Part shown: in pieces, positions 55,968 through 64,000 of the stretch
Layout: each line of letters begins with the position of its first letter
How positions within the stretch are numbered: the stretch's first letter is position 1
Notes under the pieces: generated by a model
What the model was told of the DNA's origin: nothing
Seen by the model: the letters and a program-made list of their open reading frames with translations, nothing else
Databases searched by the model: none
Translations under genes and position numbers: made by a program
Origin: Melioribacteraceae bacterium
Lineage (GTDB): Bacteria > Bacteroidota > Ignavibacteria > Ignavibacteriales > Melioribacteraceae
DNA length: 64,000 nt
Reading direction: 5' to 3'
NCBI GenBank assembly: GCA_021647785.1
Contig: JAKIUC010000017.1
Span: forward strand, 1-64,000

Positions 55968-57890
55968 ATGAGAATAATTAAAACTCTAATATTGCTATCT
56001 GTTTTTGCAGGCGTTACTCTGTTAGGCAATTTGCTTTATACTAACAATGCTGATTTAAATAATCGAAAAATAGCTGAAGCAAAACCACAAGCAAATTTAC
56101 AGCTAAATGAAAAAGTTAGAACACATTATAAGATTGATGTTGAATATCAAAAAACTTCAAATACTCTTATTGTGAATGAAACAATTAAATGGAAAAATAT
56201 TGATTCAATTAAAGTTGATTCTCTGTTCATGAATATTCCAACAAGTTCTAAAGGGGGCAGCTATAAGCACAGTAAGCTAACATACTTAATTAGTTCACTT
56301 AAGATTAATGGAGAGGAAGTAGCTTATGAGTTTCTTCCCAATAACGAGAGAGGATTTATTGATAGTTCTCTAATTAGTGTCAGAATTCCCAATGGTGTTA
56401 AGGGTAACGAGACCATTGAGATTATAACAAAGTTCAGTATTGTTTTATCGGACGAGAGTAAATGGAGCGATGCAAAGTTTTATAATTTTGAAAATTGGTA
56501 TGTAACAGTATCACCATTTATTGATGGAGAATTTATTTCATTTCCTACACACAATTATATAGCAGCCTTTTTGGAGTACTCAAACTTTGATGTTACAATA
56601 AAAACTCCGGAAGAATATAGTGTAGCTCTATCGGGAGAATGGACGAGTAAAAATAGTAGTGGAATAAATTTATATACTATCTCTGCAAAAAATATATCAA
56701 GATTTAATTGGTTTCTATTTAACGAACTGAACAAATATTCAAAGAGAGTAAATATTAATTCCAAAGAAATCATCTTAGATATTTTTATTCAGGATGGAAA
56801 AGATGATTATACGGAACGGTATGTTGATGGAGTTGAAAAATATTTGCAATCACTTTCAAGTTTTGGCAGCTATCCTTTTAAGAGATTCACAATTGTTGAT
56901 ATCCCTAATTACGGAAATGTTAAAAATAAATCATACCCTAATCTTATAGCATTAAACACAGATTTTATCTCACCTGTTAAAACGCAAAAAATTGAATATC
57001 AATTAGCCCTTGTTATTGCTGAGCAATATTTTGGTACATTGATAAACAGTAATAGTATCAAGGAGGCGTGGCTTTCTAAAGGTTTATCATCATTTGTTGC
57101 CGAGAAGTTAGTTAGAGCACATTATGGCAATTTGTATGCCTACTTTAATGTTGCAGATTATTATCCCATTTATGGATTGCATTTTATGTCCTTTGCTGGA
57201 ATTCCGTTGATATATATAGTCTCCGACCAAGTAATACCCGAAGGTGGACGCTACCTTAAAGAATATTATACCAATTTAACATACACAGATTTATCAACCC
57301 CATCTTATATTCTTCCAAATTATGAAGTGTATAATGCTGCTACTGTTGTAAAACCTCAGATAGCACTACTGACATTAGAAAAAATAATGGGAGAAGAAAA
57401 ATTTAGAAATAAACTGCAAAAATATTTTAAAATGTTTTCTTCAAAATATGCTTCTGCAAATGACTTTGGCAAAATAATTATGAACAATTGTTCACAGGCA
57501 AATAGAGAGATTTATAATGAGCTTTTTAAAAGTGATAAAACTTTCGACTATGGTATAAAGTCAATAGAAAAAGGAGATGGTAACGAATATGAAATACTTG
57601 TTGAGAGAATTGAAAATGGCGTAATGCCAATAGTTATCAGTGTTATAACAGAAACTGATACAATAAAATTAAATTGGAATGGTAAAGAACGGTTTAAAGT
57701 TTTTTCAATTAACACCGATGCCGAAGTTATTTCTGCTGAACTGGATTCGGATAATAAAAATCTACTCGATTTAAATTTTGCTAATAACTCTTACATAGTT
57801 GATGAGCAGTACTGGGGTTCTGTATCATACGCAACACGAGTTTTCTTTTGGTTCCAGAATGCCCTTATGCTTATTGGGGGTAAGGGATGA
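55968..57890 (+). CDS. M1-family-like protein with a lost metal site
   Basis: 640 residues with a signal anchor (about 6-24), an N-terminal beta domain (about 45-260) and a thermolysin-like part from about 265. The family motif HELAHQWFG is replaced by LVIAEQYFG, and the third ligand in NEGFA is replaced by SKGLSS, so the zinc ligands are gone while the surrounding sequence stays recognisable. A C-terminal beta domain and helix (QYWGSVSYATRVFFWFQ) follow. Probably a scaffold or binding protein. It overlaps the next gene by 4 bases. Confidence 0.72.
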   Translation: MRIIKTLILLSVFAGVTLLGNLLYTNNADLNNRKIAEAKPQANLQLNEKVRTHYKIDVEYQKTSNTLIVNETIKWKNIDSIKVDSLFMNIPTSSKGGSYKHSKLTYLISSLKINGEEVAYEFLPNNERGFIDSSLISVRIPNGVKGNETIEIITKFSIVLSDESKWSDAKFYNFENWYVTVSPFIDGEFISFPTHNYIAAFLEYSNFDVTIKTPEEYSVALSGEWTSKNSSGINLYTISAKNISRFNWFLFNELNKYSKRVNINSKEIILDIFIQDGKDDYTERYVDGVEKYLQSLSSFGSYPFKRFTIVDIPNYGNVKNKSYPNLIALNTDFISPVKTQKIEYQLALVIAEQYFGTLINSNSIKEAWLSKGLSSFVAEKLVRAHYGNLYAYFNVADYYPIYGLHFMSFAGIPLIYIVSDQVIPEGGRYLKEYYTNLTYTDLSTPSYILPNYEVYNAATVVKPQIALLTLEKIMGEEKFRNKLQKYFKMFSSKYASANDFGKIIMNNCSQANREIYNELFKSDKTFDYGIKSIEKGDGNEYEILVERIENGVMPIVISVITETDTIKLNWNGKERFKVFSINTDAEVISAELDSDNKNLLDLNFANNSYIVDEQYWGSVSYATRVFFWFQNALMLIGGKG

Positions 57891-58762
57891 TTAGAGAAAT
57901 ACTTAGGGAGGGGTGGCGATTAGTAACAAAGAATGGAAAATATATTTTTCTTTTGTGGGGTACAAATATTGTTCTCTCATTAGTTTTAACAATTCCAATT
58001 TTTGTTATGCTTAGGGATAATCTTGCACATTCACTTTGGAGTGATTCGTTAGCCATAAAGCTAAATTATTTTTGGCTTTTACAATTTGAAAACAACAACC
58101 ATAATTTGATGGATAAACTCCCGTTTCTAATTCTCAGTATTGTTGGGCTAAATATCATTATTCAAAAACTTTATCAAGGTGGGTTAATAGCTGTATTTAA
58201 TAATCCGAAGAAAAACCATATTTCCGATTTTTTCTATAGTGGTGTTAAATATTGGTATCGCTTTGTTAAAGTATCTTTGATAGGAATTACTTTACTCGCT
58301 ATTATTTTTTTAATCGATTCAAAAATAGATAGCGGGATTGAAAGTTTAACAGAAGATTTAAATTCAGTTTTGTTCGATCTTATACTTAGATCAATTAGGT
58401 ACTTGTCATTATTGTTTTTGATAGGAATAATTTCAATCCTTTCAGAATATACACAAATATATTTAGCATTAAATGATTCTCAAAAAATATGGAAAGGATT
58501 TAGCTATACTCTGAAATTAATAAGAAAGCGATTTTTCTTAATATTTATGACATTTTTGTTAGTCTCAATTATTGGGGCTTTGGGTGCAATTGTTTACAAC
58601 ATAGTTGCAATATTTATTCCACGTTCAACTTTTTACTATCTAATTCTAACCTTTGTTCTTCAACAAATGTTAATTATTTTTAGGCTTTCAATTAAAATGT
58701 TGTTGTATGCAACTGAGGTTTATCTGTTCAAAGATCAGAATGCCGAGATAATTTACGAATAA
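57887..58762 (+). CDS. Multi-pass inner-membrane protein
   Basis: 291 residues with about six hydrophobic helices (for example 23-45, 75-98, 128-150, 170-192, 215-240, 250-275). No family recognised with confidence. The start ATGA overlaps the stop of the dead M1-like gene, indicating translational coupling and a joint function, perhaps a membrane partner of the M1-like domain. Followed by def after 15 bp. Confidence 0.75.
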   Translation: MIREILREGWRLVTKNGKYIFLLWGTNIVLSLVLTIPIFVMLRDNLAHSLWSDSLAIKLNYFWLLQFENNNHNLMDKLPFLILSIVGLNIIIQKLYQGGLIAVFNNPKKNHISDFFYSGVKYWYRFVKVSLIGITLLAIIFLIDSKIDSGIESLTEDLNSVLFDLILRSIRYLSLLFLIGIISILSEYTQIYLALNDSQKIWKGFSYTLKLIRKRFFLIFMTFLLVSIIGALGAIVYNIVAIFIPRSTFYYLILTFVLQQMLIIFRLSIKMLLYATEVYLFKDQNAEIIYE

Positions 58763-58777
58763 TTTTAGAGAGTGTTG

Positions 58778-59326
58778 ATGTCGTTGATACCCATTACGGT
58801 CTATGGAGATTCAATTTTAAGAAAGGTTGCAAAACCTATTAAAGCTATTGATGATGAGTTGATAAAAAATATTCAGGATATGTTTGAGACAATGAGAAAT
58901 GCAAATGGCATTGGGCTTGCTGCAAATCAAGTTGGGTTGAATAAGAAAATGTTTATTGTTGACCTACAAGGGCTTGATGAATATAGTGAGTTCAAACCAC
59001 TTGTTATAATAAATCCGGAAATTATTAAATACTCGGAAGAACTAATAATTATGGAAGAAGGGTGTTTGAGTTTGCCAGATTTACGTGCTGATGTTGAGCG
59101 TTCTGAAATAATTAAATTAAAATATTTAGATACGGATGAAGAAGTTCAAGAGATGGAAGCAGACTCATGGTTAGCAAGGGTAATACTTCACGAGTATGAC
59201 CACCTTATTGGTAGAATGATTCCCGATAGAGTTGAACCCAGAATAAAGAAAAAAATGCAAGGGGATTTAATCCGAATTATGAAGCGAGATATTGAAATAG
59301 ATTATCAAATATCTGAAAGAGGGTAG
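58778..59326 (+). CDS. def: Peptide deformylase
   Basis: 182 residues from ATG 58778 (a GTG at 58772 is possible). All three PDF motifs are present: GIGLAANQVG, EEGCLSLPD and HEYDHLIG, with the metal ligands Cys, His and His and the catalytic Glu. It removes the formyl group from new protein N-termini. Followed 4 bp later by the fmt gene, the usual pairing. Confidence 0.95.
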   Translation: MSLIPITVYGDSILRKVAKPIKAIDDELIKNIQDMFETMRNANGIGLAANQVGLNKKMFIVDLQGLDEYSEFKPLVIINPEIIKYSEELIIMEEGCLSLPDLRADVERSEIIKLKYLDTDEEVQEMEADSWLARVILHEYDHLIGRMIPDRVEPRIKKKMQGDLIRIMKRDIEIDYQISERG

Positions 59327-59330
59327 TGTT

Positions 59331-60233
59331 ATGCGAATTGTTTTTTTTGGAACACCCGATTTTGCAGTACCAAGTCTTGATATATTATATAATAGTGAAC
59401 ACGAAATTGCTGCCGTTGTTACTGCCCCTGATAAGGAACGTGGGCGTGGAAGAAAAGTTTCTTACACTCCTATTAAAGAATATGCACTTAGGAATAATAT
59501 AAAATGTTTGCAGCCTGAAAAAATGAGGGATGAAAAATTTATTGAAGCACTAAAAGAATTAAAAGCTGATTTGTTTGTAATAGTTGCTTTCAAAATTTTA
59601 CCACGCTCTGTTTTTACAATTCCGAAATATGGCTCCTTTAATTTACATGGCTCTTTGCTCCCTAAGTACCGCGGGGCAGCCCCAATACATTGGGCAATAA
59701 TGAATGGAGATAAAGAGACTGGCGTTACAACATTTTTTCTTGAAGATAAAGTTGATACTGGAAATATAATTTCACAATCTAAAATGCCAATAGAGGATGA
59801 AGATAATCTCGGAACGGTTCACGATAAAATGAGTTTACTTGGTGCAGACTTGGTACTTGCCACCGTTAATAAAATTGAAACTAAAAATTATGAACTCCAG
59901 AAACAAAATAATGAGTTAGCCTCACCAGCACCTAAAATATCAAAAGAACTTGGTGAGATTGATTGGAATAAATCTGCTGAAGAAATTCACAATCTTGTTC
60001 GCGGGCTTTCGCCTTTCCCTTCTGCATATTTTATTCACAACGGAAAAAAGTATAAAGTATTTAAATCAAAAATTGTTGATGATATTTTGTTAAAGGCTGG
60101 TGAACTAAAAGAGACTAAGAATGAACTATACTTCGGATGCTCCGATAGAACACTACAAATTATTGAACTTCAATTAGAAGGACGAAAAAGAATGAGTACC
60201 GATGCTTTTTTGAGAGGTTCTACACTGGAATAA
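59331..60233 (+). CDS. fmt: Methionyl-tRNA formyltransferase
   Basis: 300 residues with RIVFFGTPDFAVPSLD, FNLHGSLLPKYRGAAPIHWAI (SLLPxYRGAAP, with the catalytic Asn and His), GVTTFFLEDKVDTGNI, and a C-terminal beta-barrel that is shorter than usual but intact. It adds the formyl group that the def product later removes. ATG follows GGTAGTGTT-type sequence with no strong ribosome site, so translation may be coupled to def. Confidence 0.95.
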   Translation: MRIVFFGTPDFAVPSLDILYNSEHEIAAVVTAPDKERGRGRKVSYTPIKEYALRNNIKCLQPEKMRDEKFIEALKELKADLFVIVAFKILPRSVFTIPKYGSFNLHGSLLPKYRGAAPIHWAIMNGDKETGVTTFFLEDKVDTGNIISQSKMPIEDEDNLGTVHDKMSLLGADLVLATVNKIETKNYELQKQNNELASPAPKISKELGEIDWNKSAEEIHNLVRGLSPFPSAYFIHNGKKYKVFKSKIVDDILLKAGELKETKNELYFGCSDRTLQIIELQLEGRKRMSTDAFLRGSTLE

Positions 60234-60236
60234 AAA

Positions 60237-60265
60237 AACCTAATTCCTCATAGAAGAATTAGGTT
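60237..60265 (-). terminator. Terminator hairpin between fmt and the HEAT gene
   Basis: AACCTAATTC (60237-60246) pairs with GAATTAGGTT (60256-60265). On the minus strand it is followed by a seven-T run, suiting the HEAT gene that ends at 60292; it may also end fmt transcripts. Confidence 0.75.
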
Positions 60266-60291
60266 CCCTAAGTAATAGAGATTTTATCAAG

Positions 60292-60774
60292 TTAAGGATT
60301 TTGCATAACGAAATCACTCAATTTATACTCTCCATATACAAAATTTAATTTTGATGCAAAAATTGGTTCAACTTCAATTTCACCACTACGCTCTCTAAGC
60401 AGATGCTCTTTGTAAAATATTTCACACAATCTGCGTGTTTGTTTATCATCATCAAATGTAATTGCTTGCTTAATTGCAAAAATTCCACGTGCAGAATTTA
60501 TTTTGTAAAGTGATAATGCAGCTATTTGTCGTGCCGCTTTATCCTTTGCAGAATGTAAGATATTCATCAGAGGTATTATTGCTCTCTCAGATTTAATCTC
60601 TCCTAAAAAATAAGCAGAACTCAATTTGAGCCCTCGATTCTCAGAACTTATTCCTTTCAAAAGATTTTTCTCAATTCTAGAATATTCCGATTCGTTTGGT
60701 TTGTTGGCAAAAGTAGTGGTAAAAGAAAGAAGTAATAGTAACAGAAAACTGTAGATTGTAATCGACTTTGTCAT
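60292..60774 (-). CDS. Secreted HEAT-repeat protein
   Basis: 160 residues: a signal peptide (about 1-23, ending TTFAN) and two or three HEAT-like helix pairs (SAYFLGEIKSERAIIPLMNI, ARQIAALSLYKINSARGIFA, cited in part). The C-terminal 30 residues are non-repetitive. HEAT repeats form protein-binding scaffolds. Periplasmic location is inferred. A single gene with its own terminator. Confidence 0.72.
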   Translation of the reverse strand: MTKSITIYSFLLLLLLSFTTTFANKPNESEYSRIEKNLLKGISSENRGLKLSSAYFLGEIKSERAIIPLMNILHSAKDKAARQIAALSLYKINSARGIFAIKQAITFDDDKQTRRLCEIFYKEHLLRERSGEIEVEPIFASKLNFVYGEYKLSDFVMQNP

Positions 60775-60955
60775 TGGTTCCCCCCAATAAAGTTAGTTGT
60801 GTTTTAGTTAGTTGTCGCCCCTTCTGACGCTGCATTGATAAAGAAGTTCCAACAAAGCAAATTAATATTTAGCGGCAAATATTTTTCTCTATATATTTAG
60901 GTATAAGATTAAATAATAAAATTATTCATTAATAAAAATTAAGTTAGAGGTAATT

Positions 60956-62266
60956 ATGAAAAACGAAAAAAGTAAAAGCATTGATGAAAAAAAATACTCG
61001 ATGGATACGCAAATCATCTATGGGAAAAATGTTTCTAACAAGTGGGATTATTCGCATCATGTTGTAGCACCACTATCTTCTTCAAATACTTTCAGATTAG
61101 ACTCGGTGGATAGAGGGGCTAAGGGGTTTCTTCAATTTGCTCAAACAGAAAAGCAAGGGGATAACGACCCAATTTTAATTTATGATAGACTTGGTGAACC
61201 AAACAAAGATATGCTCGAAGAGAATTTAGCACACATTGAAAGTGGCGAAATAGCTGTTACGTTTGCAACCGGTATGGGTGCTATCTCTGGTGTTCTCGGG
61301 GTTCTAACAAAATCGGGCGATGAAATTATTACTCACTCAACACTTTACGGATGTACAATTTCACTCTTCAATACTTGGTATCCACGCTACAATATTGCTG
61401 TTCATCCAACCGATTTAACAGATGCTAAAAATATTTTGAGTTTTGCAAACAAAAATACAAAAGTTATCTATCTCGAAACACCGGCAAATCCTAATATGGA
61501 TATAATAGATTTGGAAGAAGTTAGAACCATTGTTGATGATTTGAACAGAGATAGAAGTGATGAAAACAGAATCCAGATTGTAGTTGATAATACTTTTGCA
61601 ACTCCATATTGCCAACGCCCTATTGAGTTTGGTGCTGATTTCACAATTCACTCTTTAACAAAAGGTCTTAATGGTTTTGGAACTGATATGGGTGGAGCTG
61701 TTATTGGAAGAAAAGAATATCGCGATAGATTACTTCTTTATCGTAAAGATTTTGGTGCAAGTCTTAATACAAAAAGTGCTTGGACTGTTATGACTTACGG
61801 TCTTCCGTCACTTGTTGTAAGACAGAAACATCAAATTAATTCTGCAATGAAGATTGCCGAATATCTCGAAGCACATCCAAAAGTGGACGTTGTAAATTAT
61901 CCTGGATTAAAATCATTTAAATATTATGAGTTAGCTAAAAAACAGATGAAAAACTTCGATGATGAATTTGCACCAGGAACATTAATATTCTTTACACTTA
62001 AGGGAGATTCTCCTGCAGATTGTAAAGCAAAGGGTGCTAAATTTATCGATTATTCTGCCGATAATGCATATACAATGACGCTTGCTGTTAGTCTTGGTCA
62101 TACAAGAACATTAATCGAACATCCTGCTTCTATGACTCATTCTGTTGTGCCGCCAGAAAAGTTGGAAGAATGTGGAATTAACCCAGGTGGAGTAAGGCTT
62201 GCACTTGGTCTCGAAAAAGTTGAAGATATAATTAAAGATTTAGAAAAATCGTTGGAGATTATTTAA
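60956..62266 (+). CDS. PLP-dependent Cys/Met metabolism enzyme
   Basis: 436 residues with the trans-sulfuration fold: an N-terminal YDRLGEPNKDMLEENLAHIE, FATGMGAISGV (PLP phosphate site), VIYLETPANPNMDIIDL, DNTFATPYCQRP with Asp for the ring nitrogen, and the Schiff-base Lys in TIHSLTKGLNGFGTD. A methionine gamma-lyase, cystathionine gamma-synthase or O-acetylhomoserine sulfhydrylase; the subclass cannot be settled here. Its stop touches the start of a secreted protein gene. Confidence 0.88.
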   Translation: MKNEKSKSIDEKKYSMDTQIIYGKNVSNKWDYSHHVVAPLSSSNTFRLDSVDRGAKGFLQFAQTEKQGDNDPILIYDRLGEPNKDMLEENLAHIESGEIAVTFATGMGAISGVLGVLTKSGDEIITHSTLYGCTISLFNTWYPRYNIAVHPTDLTDAKNILSFANKNTKVIYLETPANPNMDIIDLEEVRTIVDDLNRDRSDENRIQIVVDNTFATPYCQRPIEFGADFTIHSLTKGLNGFGTDMGGAVIGRKEYRDRLLLYRKDFGASLNTKSAWTVMTYGLPSLVVRQKHQINSAMKIAEYLEAHPKVDVVNYPGLKSFKYYELAKKQMKNFDDEFAPGTLIFFTLKGDSPADCKAKGAKFIDYSADNAYTMTLAVSLGHTRTLIEHPASMTHSVVPPEKLEECGINPGGVRLALGLEKVEDIIKDLEKSLEII

Positions 62267-62725
62267 ATGAAGTTGTTAACTAAAATATTGTTAGTCACTT
62301 TTATCTTTTTAAGTAATATTACTTATTCACAGAATATTACTTATCAAGATGTGAATACTGTTGTGCAAGGTATTGTTTATGATGGTAACCAGCAATATCT
62401 TGTAACTGATAAAGGCTACATCAAAATTGAAAACAAGAATAAAAGAAAATCTGAAAATGACCAGTGGACGGAATATTATAGGAAGGCACATGGTGATTCT
62501 TCAATAAAAAACCCGAATACAATTATTGAGCAGCCAAGTTTAAATATTCCAATTCAGTTCTTTTACCCATTAGGTGGGCGTGGATGGATTGATAAAGAAT
62601 ATGGATTTGAAGAAGATGCCTATTTATATGATTTTGTTCAAGCAGATGAATATGGGAATTATGCTTTCCGTCCGGGAATACTTGGAATAATTGGAGGGAT
62701 GCAGAAAAAACCCAGAGGGAAATAG
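62267..62725 (+). CDS. Secreted hypothetical protein
   Basis: 152 residues: signal peptide ending TYSQ (about 1-21), then a mostly beta region (ITYQDVNTVVQGIVYDGNQ) with a basic NKNKRKSE loop and a glycine-rich C-terminus (GILGIIGGMQKKPRGK). No family recognised. Its ATG directly follows the PLP-enzyme stop codon, so it is translated from the same message, although a functional link is not evident. Confidence 0.65.
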   Translation: MKLLTKILLVTFIFLSNITYSQNITYQDVNTVVQGIVYDGNQQYLVTDKGYIKIENKNKRKSENDQWTEYYRKAHGDSSIKNPNTIIEQPSLNIPIQFFYPLGGRGWIDKEYGFEEDAYLYDFVQADEYGNYAFRPGILGIIGGMQKKPRGK

Positions 62726-62743
62726 TAACTAATAATTATATTG

Positions 62744-62797
62744 CCACGAAGAAAAAGTAGAGTTGTAAAATATCCCTTTTCCCTTCGTGGTTTTTTT
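62744..62797 (+). terminator. Terminator for the PLP-enzyme operon
   Basis: CCACGAAG (62744-62751) pairs with CTTCGTGG (62783-62790) across a 31-nt loop that has its own AAAAAG/CTTTT pairing, followed by seven T at 62791-62797. Confidence 0.65.
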
Positions 62798-63235
62798 ATG
62801 GAAGAAAATTGAAGTAGTGTTTGGTATGAGATTCCAGATAGAAGCATTTGCTACATTGAGTTTATTGAAATGCGGGAATGACAGAATGAAGGAAATTATT
62901 TAACAGATGTCTGTGAGACTCTCCCAAAGGGATTCCTACGGAGCTTTCGGAGAAACCGTAATTATTGATTTTTAAACACACAAGGGGATGATTATAAAAA
63001 ACAATTGTAGAACGAAAGTCCTCTTTCGTTTCCATCTAATAGCAAGAGCGAATCAGGAGATTCGCTCTACAAATTATAAACATATGAAACCGTAATTATT
63101 GATTTTTAAACACACACCTGCCCCGTCCTGTCCCGCTCTTTTTGCGGGATCTTTTTACGGGATGGGGATGTCTGTCCTGTTAGGATGCTTACAGCATGAG
63201 ACTCTCCCAAAGGTCTGTAAGACTCCCACGGAGGA
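62798..63235. repeat. Repeat-filled intergenic stretch with a 31-bp direct repeat
   Basis: GAAACCGTAATTATTGATTT plus 11 more bases occurs at 62952-62982 and again at 63086-63116, enclosing about 103 bp with two hairpins (GAACGAAAG-type and AGAGCGAATC-type). A GAGACTCTCCCAAAGG repeat is at about 62913 and 63198, shared with 3950. A TCCCGC/GCGGGA hairpin is at about 63129-63150. No gene is present. Confidence 0.55.
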
Positions 63236-63406
63236 GATTATAAAACCAGAGATAAGACTAAAAAAAGTATGCCGTTATGGTCTTGCAACCTGCTTTTAAG
63301 CTCTTGGTTCTAAATTATTTGTGTAAATTAGTGTAATTCGTGTCTCATAAGTTTTTTTAGGAAATTATCCCGCAAAATAAGCGGGACAGGTAAACACATG
63401 AAAATA
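63236..63406 (+). repeat. 171-bp leader repeat upstream of the YfiH/PgeF gene (copy 2)
   Basis: 169/171 identical to the reverse complement of 38818-38988. It ends at the sixth base after the ATG at 63398. Contents are a TCCCGC/GCGGGA hairpin, a GTGTAAATTAGTGTAATTCG stretch and CAGGTAAACAC before the start codon, so it supplies the 5' leader of this gene. Confidence 0.85.
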
Positions 63407-64000
63407 ATAAAAGCAAAAATATTTAAACAATTTCCAGAAATTACTTTTGGAATGAGTACGAAATTCAAATTTGATAATAGAGACAAATTCAATTTTAACA
63501 TGTCCTTAAATATTGGTGATGAACTTGAACGGGTCGAATCAAACCGCAAATTGTTTTTTGAAATACTTGGTCTATCAATAGAAAATGTTGCATATCAAAA
63601 TCAGATTCATTCCGATATAATTAAAGAGACTGGCTATGGCGGAAATGTAGGGGAGAGCGATGCAATTATTACTCCACGAAAGGGCGTAGGTATTGCAATA
63701 TCTACTGCTGATTGTGTTAGCATATATATATATGACAAAACTGAAAAAGTAATTGCAGGTATTCATTCTGGCTGGCGTGGTACAGAAAAGAAAATATTAC
63801 AGAAAACTTTGGATAGATTAAATAGTGAATTTGATAGTGAACCAGAAAATTTATTCGTTTATATTGCACCTTCAATTTCGCAAAATAATTACGAAGTAGG
63901 AAAAGAAGTTGCTGAAAAATTTGATATCAAATATTCAATTCCAATTGGAGAAAAATATCTCCTTAATGTATCTAAAATAAATTATGATATGTTAATTGAT
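63398..64000 (+). CDS. pgeF: YfiH/PgeF-family laccase-domain protein (partial, cut by window end)
   Basis: 201 residues to the edge with no stop. Family sites are visible: NQIHSDII (catalytic-type His), STADCVSIYIYD (the ADC zinc-cysteine), AGIHSGWRGTEKK (His of AGWRG type) and IAPSISQNNYEVG. Members hydrolyse purine nucleosides or edit peptidoglycan precursors. The reading frame starts precisely where the 171-bp leader repeat ends. The C-terminus lies beyond the window. Confidence 0.88.
   Translation, partial: MKIIKAKIFKQFPEITFGMSTKFKFDNRDKFNFNMSLNIGDELERVESNRKLFFEILGLSIENVAYQNQIHSDIIKETGYGGNVGESDAIITPRKGVGIAISTADCVSIYIYDKTEKVIAGIHSGWRGTEKKILQKTLDRLNSEFDSEPENLFVYIAPSISQNNYEVGKEVAEKFDIKYSIPIGEKYLLNVSKINYDMLID

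Noticed and set aside
1-64000. CRISPR array, tRNA or rRNA genes
   Set aside because: No regularly spaced identical repeats with unique spacers, no T-loop/acceptor pattern and no rRNA-like GC-rich blocks were seen. Very divergent cases cannot be excluded without a search.

Overview
The window is about 64 kb of AT-rich chromosomal DNA from a Bacteroidota/Chlorobi-type (FCB) bacterium, most likely an Ignavibacteria relative. The evidence is TonB-dependent receptors with carboxypeptidase-regulatory-like N-termini, a LytTR regulator with a membrane N-terminus, C-terminal sorting domains of the YPNPFNP type (type IX secretion), many two-component proteins, and weak or absent Shine-Dalgarno sequences. 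No rRNA, tRNA, CRISPR array, prophage or complete transposase was seen. The genus assignment is inference.

Layout. 1-4.1 kb: a LytTR regulator split by a 104-bp hairpin element, then a TonB-dependent receptor broken by a roughly 170-bp insertion, then palindromic repeats. 4.1-8.4 kb: an outer-membrane barrel, a K+ channel, and a nitrogen module (PII, ammonium transporter, TorF-like porin). 8.4-18.1 kb: a haem-motif T9SS protein, alkaline phosphatase, sufE-ispH, an extracellular alpha-glucan module (CBM48-like esterase plus GH13), an IMPase and a U32 peptidase. 18.2-23.0 kb: a signalling operon (PAS kinase, NtrC-type regulator, STAS protein, response regulator-PP2C phosphatase). 23.1-23.9 kb: a Phd/VapC-type toxin-antitoxin pair. 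24-31.7 kb: a DUF4922/GT2 pair, a TonB receptor, YbaN, a histidine kinase and a LOG protein. 31.7-34.9 kb: a DUF2723 membrane protein. 35.0-37.4 kb: a candidate defence operon, CARF-wHTH sensor plus DUF1016/PDDEXK nuclease. 37.6-48.5 kb: glycosyltransferases, an outer-membrane barrel, HDOD, two hybrid kinases, PAP2 and AMP nucleosidase. 48.8-52.5 kb: a symporter relic, then an operon of a 41-residue Cys-rich peptide, a lipoprotein and a TonB receptor behind strong palindromes. 52.8-64 kb: two Na+ symporters, a catalytically dead M1-like protein, def-fmt, a HEAT protein, a PLP enzyme and the start of a YfiH/PgeF-type protein.

The strongest candidates for something undescribed are: (i) the Cys-rich peptide / lipoprotein / TonB receptor operon at 49.2-52.5 kb; (ii) the CARF-wHTH plus PDDEXK nuclease pair at 35.1-37.3 kb, whose nuclease gene contains a 39-bp perfect palindrome; and (iii) two 169/171-identical inverted copies of a 171-bp leader that each end inside the start of an unrelated gene (38.8 and 63.2 kb), behaving like a mobile 5' region. 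Several families of short palindromic repeats fill the intergenic space and have broken at least two genes.
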